Part shown: piece by piece, positions 31,897 through 39,794 of the stretch
Position numbering within the stretch: position 1 is the stretch's first letter
Layout of the letters: every line of letters starts with the position of its first letter
From: Neobacillus mesonae
GTDB lineage: Bacteria; Bacillota; Bacilli; Bacillales; Cytobacillaceae
Length of the DNA stretch: 55,594 nucleotides
Direction of reading: 5' to 3'
Assembly: GCF_023715155.1 (NCBI RefSeq)
Contig: NZ_JAMBNQ010000034.1
Location: 1-55,594, forward strand
Translations under genes and position numbers: made by a program
The notes under the pieces: generated by a model
What the model was told of the DNA's origin: nothing
The model's database searches: none
What the model saw: the letters and a program-made list of their open reading frames with translations, nothing else

Positions 31897-31923
31897 TACG
31901 CCTGATTTCCTAAATCAGGCGTA
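31897..31923 (+). other. Intercistronic hairpin
   Basis: TACGCCTGATTT / AAATCAGGCGTA, perfect 12-bp stem with a 3-base loop and only a short T run. Probably a partial terminator or RNA-stability element that lowers expression of the downstream genes relative to the first lipoprotein. Confidence 0.7.
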
Positions 31924-31945
31924 TTTCCATAGAAGAGGGGATTAA

Positions 31946-32917
31946 ATGAAAAAACTCGGCTCAATTTTATTAATCTTATTGCTTTTATCCGGCTGTCAGG
32001 CAGAAAAACTATCAGTCCCTCCATCTATGAAGGACACCTTAATTGTCTCCAATTTAAAAAAGCCGGAAATTTCCTTTGTCGATTTACAAAAGGGTAAATT
32101 AACAGCCGGTGAATTAAGCTTTCGCATCACCTCTATGGAAAAAATAAACCGAGATACAATTATTCTAGCAGGAGAAAATGAAGACTCGCTCTATCGTCTC
32201 CAATTAAAAGATGGCACCTTAACAAAATTATCGCAAACAGGTAAAGGAATCAATGAGCTTTTATATCGCCCAAAGGACCATCTGCTCTTTTTTTCAAATG
32301 GCTCGAAAAATACCGTTGGATTCTACGATGTTCAAAAAGACAAGGTCAAGGCTGAAGTGAAAACCGGTGAATTTCCGGCTTCCATGGCTCTTAATGAAAA
32401 GAAAAATCTGTTATATGTGGTAAATGTAAAAGGTGGCTCTCTTTCTATCATCAATATAAAAACGAAGAAAGAAATTTCTCAATTTCCTATCGTAGAGAGG
32501 CCAAAGGGGATTTTCTTCGATGGAAAATATATTTGGGCCGGCGGGCATGGACCATATGGATCGTTAAATGACAATATTTATGTTTATGATCCGGAAACGG
32601 GAGAAGAGGTGGATCATATAAAAGCAGGAGAAATGCCTGTAGGCTTTTACGGCGATCACTCAAGTCCATATGTATATGCCATTTGTCATGGTTCCAGCAG
32701 TGTTTATAGAATTGATCGTAAGAAAAGAACGGTAAGTAAGCCGCTGAAGGTTGGCGCAAATCCATATGATATTATTGGAGATAAGAAGAGGATTTATGTG
32801 ACGAGTTTGGATGGAGATTCACTATCAATTATTGCTCGTGATGACTTTACGATAACAAAACAAATTCGGCTGGAAAATGGGCCGCATATGATGATTTTAG
32901 GTGAGGAAAATGAGTAA
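31946..32917 (+). CDS. Beta-propeller (YVTN-type) lipoprotein
   Basis: The 323-residue product has a lipobox (LLLSGC, Cys17) and then repeated beta-propeller blades of the YVTN/NHL type, seen in segments such as NLLYVVNVKGGSLSIINIKTKK, NIYVYDPETGEEVDHIKAGEMPVGFY and RIYVTSLDGDSLSIIARDDF, about six or seven blades. It would sit outside the membrane. ATG 31946 follows AGAAGAGGGG. Its last codons overlap the start of the response regulator (8 bases), so the lipoproteins and the two-component system are one transcript. A role as accessory sensor or as enzyme-like scaffold is inferred from position; no ligand can be named. Confidence 0.85.
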   Translation: MKKLGSILLILLLLSGCQAEKLSVPPSMKDTLIVSNLKKPEISFVDLQKGKLTAGELSFRITSMEKINRDTIILAGENEDSLYRLQLKDGTLTKLSQTGKGINELLYRPKDHLLFFSNGSKNTVGFYDVQKDKVKAEVKTGEFPASMALNEKKNLLYVVNVKGGSLSIINIKTKKEISQFPIVERPKGIFFDGKYIWAGGHGPYGSLNDNIYVYDPETGEEVDHIKAGEMPVGFYGDHSSPYVYAICHGSSSVYRIDRKKRTVSKPLKVGANPYDIIGDKKRIYVTSLDGDSLSIIARDDFTITKQIRLENGPHMMILGEENE

Positions 32918-33584
32918 ATATAAGGTTCTGGTTGCAGATGATGAAGAGCATATGCTGATGCTGATCCAATCCTATTTGGAAAAGGAAGGATATGAAACAG
33001 TGACGGCGGAAGATGGGGAAGATGTTTTAACAAAGTGGAACCAAGGAAAGTTTGATTTGGTTATTTTAGATATCATGATGCCAAAACTTGACGGCTTCAC
33101 CGTATGCCAACAAATTCGCGTATTCTCAAAAGTGCCGATTATCATGCTGACAGCCAAGAGTGAAGAGTTGGACCGAATCCATGGATTAAAAATCGGGGCC
33201 GATGATTATATTGTAAAACCCTTCAGCCCTAAGGAATTAATGGCCCGGGTGGAAGCATGCTTGAGGAGAGCAAATGATTTTCGGCCAAGTCAGCATGTAA
33301 TGGAACGGGGAGGAATTATCATTGACCTTGAGGGGCACTCAGCAGAGGTACATGGAAAAAGGTTGAATTTAACGAGAAAAGAATTCAGCCTTTTGGAATT
33401 CTTTTTCCATCATGAGGGCCAGGTCTTTTCCAGGGATCAGCTGCTGGATCGGGTATGGGGAATGGAGAGCACCGGGACATTGCGGACCGTTGATACTCAT
33501 ATAAAAACGCTGAGAATTAAACTCGGGCCGGCTGGCCATTTCATCAAGACGGTTTGGGGAGTGGGGTACAAATTCGAAGAATAA
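32910..33584 (+). CDS. OmpR-family response regulator
   Basis: A 224-residue regulator: receiver domain (1-120) with acidic pocket ADDEE, phospho-acceptor Asp54 (LDIMMPKLDG), conserved Thr and Lys (IIMLTAKSE, DDYIVKPF); then a winged-helix DNA-binding domain (about 130-224, LTRKEFSLLEFF, DQLLDRVWG, VDTHIKTLRIKLG). ATG 32910 overlaps the upstream stop and has GGTGAGG before it. It probably controls its own operon through the direct repeat at 31013-31030. The kinase gene follows with overlap. Confidence 0.95.
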   Translation: MSKYKVLVADDEEHMLMLIQSYLEKEGYETVTAEDGEDVLTKWNQGKFDLVILDIMMPKLDGFTVCQQIRVFSKVPIIMLTAKSEELDRIHGLKIGADDYIVKPFSPKELMARVEACLRRANDFRPSQHVMERGGIIIDLEGHSAEVHGKRLNLTRKEFSLLEFFFHHEGQVFSRDQLLDRVWGMESTGTLRTVDTHIKTLRIKLGPAGHFIKTVWGVGYKFEE

Positions 33585-34978
33585 ACTTTGGACTGAAGCA
33601 GAAAATTTGGACAACCATTACCATTGTTGCAGTGATTGCGATTGTTTTTGGAACGGGATTAACTTACTACCTATATGAAAAATTTTATGTTGAAAAGCAA
33701 AAGGAAACATTGGTCATGCAAGGGGTGAAACTGCAAAAGTTCTACCATCAGGCTCTGAATAAGGAAGAATTTAAAAAGCGGGTGCAATGGACAGATGCAA
33801 GTTCGGATGCCAAGGTGATTTTTACAGAAGATCCAATGGTGTTAAGTGCGGGCATTCCTTTTGATGAATTAGCAGAAAAGAATTTGATCACATTCGATGA
33901 AAGACAGCAGCTGCTCGCAGGGAAAAAGGTGATTTTTATCCGGGAGCATCCAAGATTTCACCAGGATATTTTGGCAGTTACCATTCCATTGTTAAAAAAA
34001 GGACAATTGGCGGGTGCTCTATTTTTATATATGCCTCTTGCTGAAATTTACGAACCGTTTACGTCCATTCGGATTGTGCTGACAGTGTCTTTGCTGCTCT
34101 TATTAGCTGTGGTTATTCTGCTGGGGCTTAAGATGACAAATCGCTTGATTAAACCATTGAAAGAAATGGAAACTATTTCGCAAAAAATGTCTCAAGGTGA
34201 TTTTTCAAAAAGAATTGAGGTTCGTCAAACCGATGAAGTCGGCAACCTAGCTTCATCCTTTAATACGTTAGCTTCATCTTTAGAGGCGGTCGACCACAAA
34301 CGCAGGGAATTTCTGCAAAATGTGTCTCATGAACTGCGGACACCTCTTAGTTATATGAAGGGCTACACGGAGGCTATATTGGATGGAGTGGCTGGGGACG
34401 AAAAGGCAGTACGAAAATATGTTTCGATTATTCATAATGAAACCGGGCGGATGCAGCGGCTCGTCCACGATTTGCTGGATTTGGCACAATTGGAGGATGA
34501 CTCATATCCGATGAGAGATGAGCCATTGCCGTTTGCCCAGCTGATCTCGGATGTGGTTGAGCGGTTTGCATTAACTGCCGGTCAAAAAGGGATTAAATTG
34601 AAGCAACATTTGGATGAGGACATTATTGTGAACGGAGATTCTGACCGGCTGGAGCAGGTAGTGAGCAATCTTTTGGATAATGGGATTCGGTACACACCAA
34701 ACGAAAAATCGATCGATATTACATTACGGAAGGAAGACTCCTATGCTGTCTTGGCCATCCATGATGCCGGGCCTGGTATTTCCAAAGAAGACCTGCCGAA
34801 AGTCGTGGACAGGTTTTACCGGGTTGACAAAGCAAGATCGCGCAAGGAAGGCGGAACCGGGCTCGGGCTTGCAATTGTGAATCAGATTGTGAGAAAACAT
34901 CACGGAGAGTTGACCATTAAATCGGAGGAAGGGGACGGAACTATCATAGCAGTGAAGCTTCCTTTGTATGATGAATAG
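33554..34978 (+). CDS. Sensor histidine kinase
   Basis: A 474-residue kinase: membrane helix 1 (about 20-40), an extracytoplasmic sensor of about 130 residues, membrane helix 2 (about 173-193), HAMP, HisKA with His259 (NVSHELRTPLSY) and HATPase with N-box NLLDNGIRYTP, DAGPGIS and GGTGLGLAI. It is the partner of the response regulator before it. The start is uncertain: TTG 33554 lies 31 bases inside the upstream gene and there is no better ATG/GTG; a CTG at about 33593 could also serve. The proximity of two surface lipoproteins suggests that they modulate or report to this sensor. A terminator ends the operon. Confidence 0.93.
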   Translation: MGSGVQIRRINFGLKQKIWTTITIVAVIAIVFGTGLTYYLYEKFYVEKQKETLVMQGVKLQKFYHQALNKEEFKKRVQWTDASSDAKVIFTEDPMVLSAGIPFDELAEKNLITFDERQQLLAGKKVIFIREHPRFHQDILAVTIPLLKKGQLAGALFLYMPLAEIYEPFTSIRIVLTVSLLLLLAVVILLGLKMTNRLIKPLKEMETISQKMSQGDFSKRIEVRQTDEVGNLASSFNTLASSLEAVDHKRREFLQNVSHELRTPLSYMKGYTEAILDGVAGDEKAVRKYVSIIHNETGRMQRLVHDLLDLAQLEDDSYPMRDEPLPFAQLISDVVERFALTAGQKGIKLKQHLDEDIIVNGDSDRLEQVVSNLLDNGIRYTPNEKSIDITLRKEDSYAVLAIHDAGPGISKEDLPKVVDRFYRVDKARSRKEGGTGLGLAIVNQIVRKHHGELTIKSEEGDGTIIAVKLPLYDE

Positions 34979-34987
34979 CGGATAAAT

Positions 34988-35020
34988 GGCAGGAAGAATC
35001 AATGCTTCACTGCCTTTTAT
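34988..35020 (+). terminator. Terminator of the two-component operon
   Basis: GGCAG-GAAG / CTTC-A-CTGCC stem with one bulge, then TTTTATTTT. Confidence 0.7.
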
Positions 35021-35059
35021 TTTGGTACCGGTTACTAAGTAAGAAAATTTCTGGAAGAC

Positions 35060-35086
35060 GAAAACCTCTGGGGCAGGTTCCTCGTC
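35060..35086 (+). promoter_or_regulatory. Probable ECF-type promoter
   Basis: GAAAAC (35060-35065), 17 bases, CGTC (35083-35086), 26 bases before the start of an ECF sigma gene. It fits the AAC / CGTC pattern of ECF promoters and suggests autoregulation. Confidence 0.5.
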
Positions 35087-35111
35087 TAAGAATTAGGAAG
35101 GGGGAACAGAC

Positions 35112-35645
35112 TTGGAAGAACTGACAATGGAAGCACTGGCGGCTGACGAAAAAGAGGAATTAATAGATGATATCATGAATCGTTTCGGCCAGGAAATCCT
35201 TCAACTTACTTTTTCTTATGTGAATAATAAAGCCATTGCGGAAGATCTGACCCAGGATATCTTTGTTAAGTGTTACAAAAATTTACATACATATAACGGC
35301 AAGTCAAAGTTTCGAACATGGCTGTGGCGGATTGCGATTAACCACTGCAAGGATTATTTAAAAAGCTGGTATAACAAAAATGTGGTGCCTTCAGAGGAAG
35401 AGCCTGAACTTAGTGTGACGAATAAGGAAACGGTCGAAGAGGCCGTCATTCAAAAGGAAGCTGATGATCAATTAATTTCGGCCATTATGAGCCTCCCAAT
35501 AAAATATCGGGAAGTGATTTATCTGCATTATTACGAGGATTATCCAATCAAGGAAATTGCCCAGTTGACTGATGTCAATAATAACACCGTAAAAACGAGG
35601 CTTAGACGTGCAAAAGAGCTTCTAAAAGAAAGATTGGAGGGATAA
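35112..35645 (+). CDS. ECF-type sigma factor, second in window
   Basis: The 177-residue protein has region 2 (LTFSYVNNKAIAEDLTQDIFVKCYKNL, then KFRTWLWRIAINHCKDYLKSW) and region 4 (LPIKYREVIYLHYYEDYPIKEIAQLTDVNNNTVKTRLRRAKELLKERL). TTG 35112 follows GGAAGGGGG at 7-8 bases; ATG 35127 is a possible alternative. Its operon also contains a PadR-like protein and a SEDS-type membrane protein with a HAAS domain. No classical anti-sigma gene is present, so one of these two may play that role. It differs clearly from the ECF factor at 18823. Confidence 0.93.
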   Translation: MEELTMEALAADEKEELIDDIMNRFGQEILQLTFSYVNNKAIAEDLTQDIFVKCYKNLHTYNGKSKFRTWLWRIAINHCKDYLKSWYNKNVVPSEEEPELSVTNKETVEEAVIQKEADDQLISAIMSLPIKYREVIYLHYYEDYPIKEIAQLTDVNNNTVKTRLRRAKELLKERLEG

Positions 35646-35648
35646 TGT

Positions 35649-36056
35649 ATGGAGGACCGTTTAAAGAATTTAAGAAAGATAATGGATCAATCGACCTTTT
35701 CGGACTTAACCTTTTCTCAACAGAATCGCAAAAAAATTCATGAAAAAATAAATAGGCAGAATGAGCCTAGAGAAAATATTCTGCTGGCAATCATGCAGCT
35801 GCTGGTACATGAAAAAACAGGATATGAATTAATGGGGCTGCTTCGGGGGCGTGGAATTCAAACATTTGATGACAATGAAGGATTTTTATACGCATTCTTA
35901 CACCGATTAGAACAATCCGGCTATTTGCAAACCTTTTGGAAGAAAGAAGAAACGAAAACTTATCAGCTGACTGACAGGGGTAAAAAGCTGCTGCGTAAAG
36001 CAGAAAATAATAAAAGTAAAAGAGAAATAGTTTTAAAAGGGGTACTTGAGGGGTGA
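35649..36056 (+). CDS. PadR-like winged-helix protein
   Basis: The 135-residue protein has a basic N-terminal arm of about 40 residues (LRKIMDQSTFSDLTFSQQNRKKIHEKI) followed by a PadR-type winged helix (ILLAIMQLLVHEKTGYELMGLLRGRG, LYAFLHRLEQSGYLQTFW, YQLTDRGKKLL). The N-terminal arm resembles segments found at the start of Bacillus anti-sigma proteins, so it could bind the ECF factor encoded three bases upstream; this is inference. PadR proteins are often paired with HAAS-domain membrane proteins, and exactly such a domain begins the next gene. Confidence 0.82.
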   Translation: MEDRLKNLRKIMDQSTFSDLTFSQQNRKKIHEKINRQNEPRENILLAIMQLLVHEKTGYELMGLLRGRGIQTFDDNEGFLYAFLHRLEQSGYLQTFWKKEETKTYQLTDRGKKLLRKAENNKSKREIVLKGVLEG

Positions 36057-36061
36057 CTAGA

Positions 36062-37333
36062 ATGAATAAAAAACAGCTTTTTTTAGATGAAGTCACCAGT
36101 CATATCAAGTCAAATGAGGCAAGAAAATATGTGGCAGATGAATTAAGCTATCATGTAAAGGAAGCTAAACAGCGTTTAGTGGAGAAAGGTCTAACGGATA
36201 AAGAGGCTGAAGAAAAAGCGGTTGAACAGATGGGGAGCCCGTCTAAGTTAGGACAGCAGCTTAATAAACTGCATCGGCCAAAGGTGGACTGGCTGCTCAT
36301 CTTGTTGCTGGTAACAACTTTTTCCCTCGGATTCCTGCCATTGTTTTCCCTGGGTTACATGGATGAAGGATATTTTTCAATTAATAAAATGGTGATAGTT
36401 CTTCTAGGAGGCACGGCTGCCATAGGAATTATGCTGTTGGATTATCGAAAATGGAAGAAATGGGGCTGGTTATTTTATGTGATGGGAATCTGCCTTTTAG
36501 TCGTGTTAAGGTTCTTTGCTTCTACAATGGTAAATGGTGTCCCTATTATAAGAATACCTTCTGTAGTAACGATTGAAAGCTCCATGGCTTTACCATTCTT
36601 TTTCCTTGGCTGGGCAGCATTTTTTAATAATGAAAAGCTTCGGATTTGGCAGTTTTCCATTTTGTTTGTGATTCCACTGGGCTTAATTTTTTCGATGCCA
36701 GGTCTTACAAATGCCTATATCTATACTGCGATGGTATTGGTGATGCTTTGGTGGAGTAAATTTAGCAGAAAAGCGATTATGGCAATCTGGGCGTCAGCAT
36801 CCGGAATCCTTGTAATAACCGGTTTACTTATTTGGCGTTTTGCAAAAATCTATCAGCTCCAAAGACTGCTGGCTTTTTTACACCCAGAAAAATATCCAAA
36901 TGGAGCAGGATATTTTTATCTTCACATGAAAGAGATGCTGGCTAAAGCAGGATGGTTCGGAAATCAAGGAGGAAAGGAGTTTATCCCTGAGGCTCATACG
37001 AATTTTGTTTTTGTTAGTTTTACTTACTATTATGGCTGGTTGTTTGCTGTCGGACTAATTGTCATTCTTAGCTTATTAGCTGTGAGAATCGTTATGGTTT
37101 CTTCAAAAATAAAAGATTCCTATGGGAAAATTCTTCTATCTGGTGCCCTTGCCCTGTATGTAATTCAATTTGCCACTCACATCTTTGTAGCACTCGGGTT
37201 ATTGCCAATCATTTCAATTTCCCTGCCCTTTATCAGCTATGGGCTGATGCCTACTGTCTTTAATGCGGTATTAATGGGAGTTGTGTTAAGCGTTTACCGC
37301 AGAAAGGATTTATTTGTTTCCCGGCGAATATAA
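36062..37333 (+). CDS. SEDS (FtsW/RodA/SpoVE) family protein with N-terminal HAAS domain
   Basis: A 423-residue protein. Residues 1-70 are a soluble HAAS/permease-prefix domain (FLDEVTSHIKSNEARKYVADELSYHVKEAKQR, AVEQMGSPSKLGQQLNKLH). The rest is a SEDS-type membrane domain of about ten helices, with VNGVPIIRIPS, the extracellular-loop motif IPEAHTNFVFVSF and the C-terminal LPFISYGLMPTVFNAVLMGV. SEDS proteins polymerise peptidoglycan strands; their key Asp lies in the PEAHTDF motif, here replaced by Asn314, so polymerase activity is doubtful. ATG 36062 follows GAGGGGTGACTAGA. It is the last gene of the ECF-sigma operon and could act as a membrane sensor or cell-wall modulator. Confidence 0.88.
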   Translation: MNKKQLFLDEVTSHIKSNEARKYVADELSYHVKEAKQRLVEKGLTDKEAEEKAVEQMGSPSKLGQQLNKLHRPKVDWLLILLLVTTFSLGFLPLFSLGYMDEGYFSINKMVIVLLGGTAAIGIMLLDYRKWKKWGWLFYVMGICLLVVLRFFASTMVNGVPIIRIPSVVTIESSMALPFFFLGWAAFFNNEKLRIWQFSILFVIPLGLIFSMPGLTNAYIYTAMVLVMLWWSKFSRKAIMAIWASASGILVITGLLIWRFAKIYQLQRLLAFLHPEKYPNGAGYFYLHMKEMLAKAGWFGNQGGKEFIPEAHTNFVFVSFTYYYGWLFAVGLIVILSLLAVRIVMVSSKIKDSYGKILLSGALALYVIQFATHIFVALGLLPIISISLPFISYGLMPTVFNAVLMGVVLSVYRRKDLFVSRRI

Positions 37334-37334
37334 T

Positions 37335-37370
37335 AAGGGGATGCTTTGAGGGCATCCTCTTATTTTTTAG
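37335..37370 (+). terminator. Terminator of the ECF-PadR-SEDS operon
   Basis: GGATGC / GCATCC core extended by AATAAG / CTTATT, followed by T6. Confidence 0.75.
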
Positions 37371-37375
37371 CAAAT

Positions 37376-37612
37376 CTATTCCTCGAAAAATCCCAATGCA
37401 TATTTAACAGCCTCATTGATATCCTTTGTTTCGTAGGCTTCTAAATCCTCAAAAGCAATTTTCATTTTGACGTTTTCCAAGTCATAACCACTGTCTAAGT
37501 CAATATCCAATAGGACTTCATATCCCTCTTCATTTACACTAGTGCTAATGATAGTAAAAGTTCGGATGGCAGTGCCTGTTTCATATTCAATCGGGTCTAA
37601 GAAATCTGACAT
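37376..37612 (-). CDS. Small acidic protein of unknown function
   Basis: The 78-residue, strongly acidic protein (MSDFLDPIEYETGTAIRTFTIIS, then a beta-rich centre and NEAVKYALGFFEE) has no membrane segment. ATG 37612 has GGAGGAATACATA in front; a longer reading from 37633 starts before that site. I do not recognise it. It shares its strand with the LysE-type gene upstream, 68 bases apart, so co-transcription is possible. Confidence 0.7.
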   Translation of the reverse strand: MSDFLDPIEYETGTAIRTFTIISTSVNEEGYEVLLDIDLDSGYDLENVKMKIAFEDLEAYETKDINEAVKYALGFFEE

Positions 37613-37680
37613 TATGTATTCCTCCAGCCTCAAGATTCAATTGTAGCTTTTACCAATCTGGTTAGGTCCATTCATCCATT

Positions 37681-38298
37681 CTAAAACGATTGGGTCAGCT
37701 GGATGATAAGATATATCGTTACACTCCAGATAATGACAGCTGATAGTTTATTGATGATTTTAAGAAGCTTGCCTTCCGAATCGAAATTACCGATGAGTTT
37801 CCCAGAGACAGAAAGACTAAAAAACCAAATCCAGGAAACGACGATACATGACACAGCAAATGCTGCCTTTTCGACACCATGATATTGGAGAGAACTCGTT
37901 CCAATTACCCCAACTGTATCAAGAATAGCATGGGGATTGAGCAGCGAAAGAGACAGGGCGAACATAATCTGTTTCTTCATGGACATCGCTGCTTCTTTTT
38001 GGCTAAAATTAGCGGGTTCACTTTTCCAAATCGACCAGCCCATATAGAGGAGAAATAAAATCCCGATTGAAAAAATAACCCTTTGCAGGACTGGAATGGT
38101 AAAAACGATGACGGACACGCCCAAGACTGCCGATAAAATAAGGATAGTATCACAAAGCGAAGCAGTAAGAATCACTGGAATAGCCTTGGCTAGTTTTGGC
38201 TGGGAAGCACCTTGATTAAAGACAAACACGTTTTGGGCGCCCAGCGGCAAAATGAGCCCAAAAGCTAATATCAAACCATGGATGATGGCTGCTAGCAA
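37681..38298 (-). CDS. LysE/ArgO-family amino acid exporter
   Basis: The 205-residue membrane protein has about six helices. The opening LILAFGLILPLGAQNVFVFNQGA is the family signature, and SLLNPHAILDTVGVIG is the conserved loop found in ArgO/LysE. Such proteins export basic amino acids such as arginine and lysine. TTG 38298 follows GGAGGAGAATGAT at the right distance; the in-frame TTG at 38313 lies inside that site. Substrate specificity cannot be read from the sequence. It is divergent from the TAXI-TRAP cluster. Confidence 0.93.
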   Translation of the reverse strand: MLAAIIHGLILAFGLILPLGAQNVFVFNQGASQPKLAKAIPVILTASLCDTILILSAVLGVSVIVFTIPVLQRVIFSIGILFLLYMGWSIWKSEPANFSQKEAAMSMKKQIMFALSLSLLNPHAILDTVGVIGTSSLQYHGVEKAAFAVSCIVVSWIWFFSLSVSGKLIGNFDSEGKLLKIINKLSAVIIWSVTIYLIIQLTQSF

Positions 38299-38571
38299 AT
38301 CATTCTCCTCCAATATTTAAAATTCCTTCTTAAATAAATTTCACAGATGACAATTCCAATAATAGCTAGTTGAAGGGGATCCGTCTACTGTAAAAAACTT
38401 TAGGGAATAGGTTGAAGTACGTACATTTTTCCTCACAAATCGTTAGAAATATGTAATACAAATATGCCTATTTTCATATATTTCATTGTGTTATGAAAAC
38501 GCTAACAACCAGCCTTACATAAATCGGTTTTAATCTTAAGCAAATCGGGGGGAATAGTGTTTTTCTTTAAC

Positions 38572-38586
38572 ATTTGTTATACAAAT
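38572..38586. promoter_or_regulatory. FadR/GntR-type operator, site 1
   Basis: ATTTGT-TAT-ACAAAT, a 15-bp palindrome with 3-base centre, about 100 bases before the TAXI binding-protein gene. FCD-type GntR regulators bind TNGTNNNACNA-like sites. A weaker relative (ATGTAATACAAAT) lies near 38451. Between 38299 and 38684 nothing else is apparent. Confidence 0.65.
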
Positions 38587-38684
38587 TGGGGTGGGGGTGG
38601 ATACAAAGGAAAGAAGTTTTATATTACAGGCTGAGAAGGGGAAATTTGGGGTTTTATGATGATTAATATGAAAGGGGTTTTATT

Positions 38685-39722
38685 GTGAGAATTCCAAAGG
38701 GGATTTTATCCTTATTATGCATCATGTTGGTATTTTCCGTTCTTTTAACTGCCTGTGGCGGCACATCTTCAAAATCTTCATCTACTGGAAAACAGGAAAA
38801 TTCCTCGAATAAAAAAGTTTTTGTTAACATTGCTACAGCGACTACGGCAGGGGTTTATTATGCGTTGGGTAATTCCATTGCGGAATTATGGAATAAGAAA
38901 ATTAGCAATGTAAAAGCTTCAGCACAAGCAACAGCAGGAACTCCACAAAATATTAAATTACTAGCCAAAAAAGAGGCGCAGGTTGCCTTTGCCCAAAATG
39001 GATTAGCCTTGGATGCTTGGGAGGGGCGAGGGGTATTTGCTGGTAAACCGGAACAAGGATTTCGAGCACTGACTTATTTATACCCGAATGTCTGTTACTT
39101 TGTGGTTCGTACTGATTCGGGAATCAATTCCTTAGCAGATATCAAAGGAAAACGTATTGCCCCAGGACCTGTCGGCAGCGGCACGGAAGGCAATGCAAGG
39201 GAAATATTATCTGTTCTTGATATTGACTATAAAGACAAAGGGGATGCAAAAGCACAATATGTTGGGAATGCAGAAGCCTCTGAGATGTTTTCTAATAATC
39301 AAGTAGACGTAACCTTTATTGCCGGTGGGATCCCTCATTCCAGTGTCGTAGAAATGCTTACATCAACAGATGCAAAAATTTTGCCGATTACTGGCGAAGT
39401 AAGGGATATGCTGATTAAAAAGTATCCTTCGTATTTCCCAGTTACCATACCGGCCAATACATTTAAAAATCAAACTCAACCAGTAGAAACCGTTGCTGTG
39501 TCCAATATGTTGATCGGTGCTGCAGACCTATCTGATGATGTTGTCTACCAAATGCTTGACACCATGTATAAGAATACAGATCAATTAGAAAAGAGTTTTA
39601 AAGGTGCAGGAAATATGAAGCCAGAGGAAGGTATAAATGGTATTACTGTTCCACTTCATCCTGGTGCTGTTAAATACTTTAAAGAAAAAGGGGTTCAAAT
39701 TCCTGATAAGCTGCTACCGTAA
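38685..39722 (+). CDS. TAXI-family TRAP transporter solute-binding lipoprotein
   Basis: The 345-residue product has a lipoprotein signal peptide (LLTACGG, Cys24) and a periplasmic-binding fold of the TAXI type: NIATATTAGVYYALGNSIAELW, QNIKLLAKKEAQVAFAQNGLA, IKGKRIAPGPVGSGTEGNAREIL, TFIAGGIPHSSVVEM. It captures the substrate outside the membrane and presents it to the fused permease encoded next. GTG 38685 follows AAAGGGG at 7 bases. TAXI proteins bind organic acids such as glutamate or 2-oxoglutarate in the few cases studied. The downstream enzymes suggest a 2-hydroxy- or 2-oxoacid as substrate. Confidence 0.94.
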   Translation: MRIPKGILSLLCIMLVFSVLLTACGGTSSKSSSTGKQENSSNKKVFVNIATATTAGVYYALGNSIAELWNKKISNVKASAQATAGTPQNIKLLAKKEAQVAFAQNGLALDAWEGRGVFAGKPEQGFRALTYLYPNVCYFVVRTDSGINSLADIKGKRIAPGPVGSGTEGNAREILSVLDIDYKDKGDAKAQYVGNAEASEMFSNNQVDVTFIAGGIPHSSVVEMLTSTDAKILPITGEVRDMLIKKYPSYFPVTIPANTFKNQTQPVETVAVSNMLIGAADLSDDVVYQMLDTMYKNTDQLEKSFKGAGNMKPEEGINGITVPLHPGAVKYFKEKGVQIPDKLLP

Positions 39723-39794
39723 TTTTCAAGAACGAAAACAACAAAGGGGGGTGGCAAGAATTTGCCATCCCCACAAGTGAGGAGGTTGACTTTA

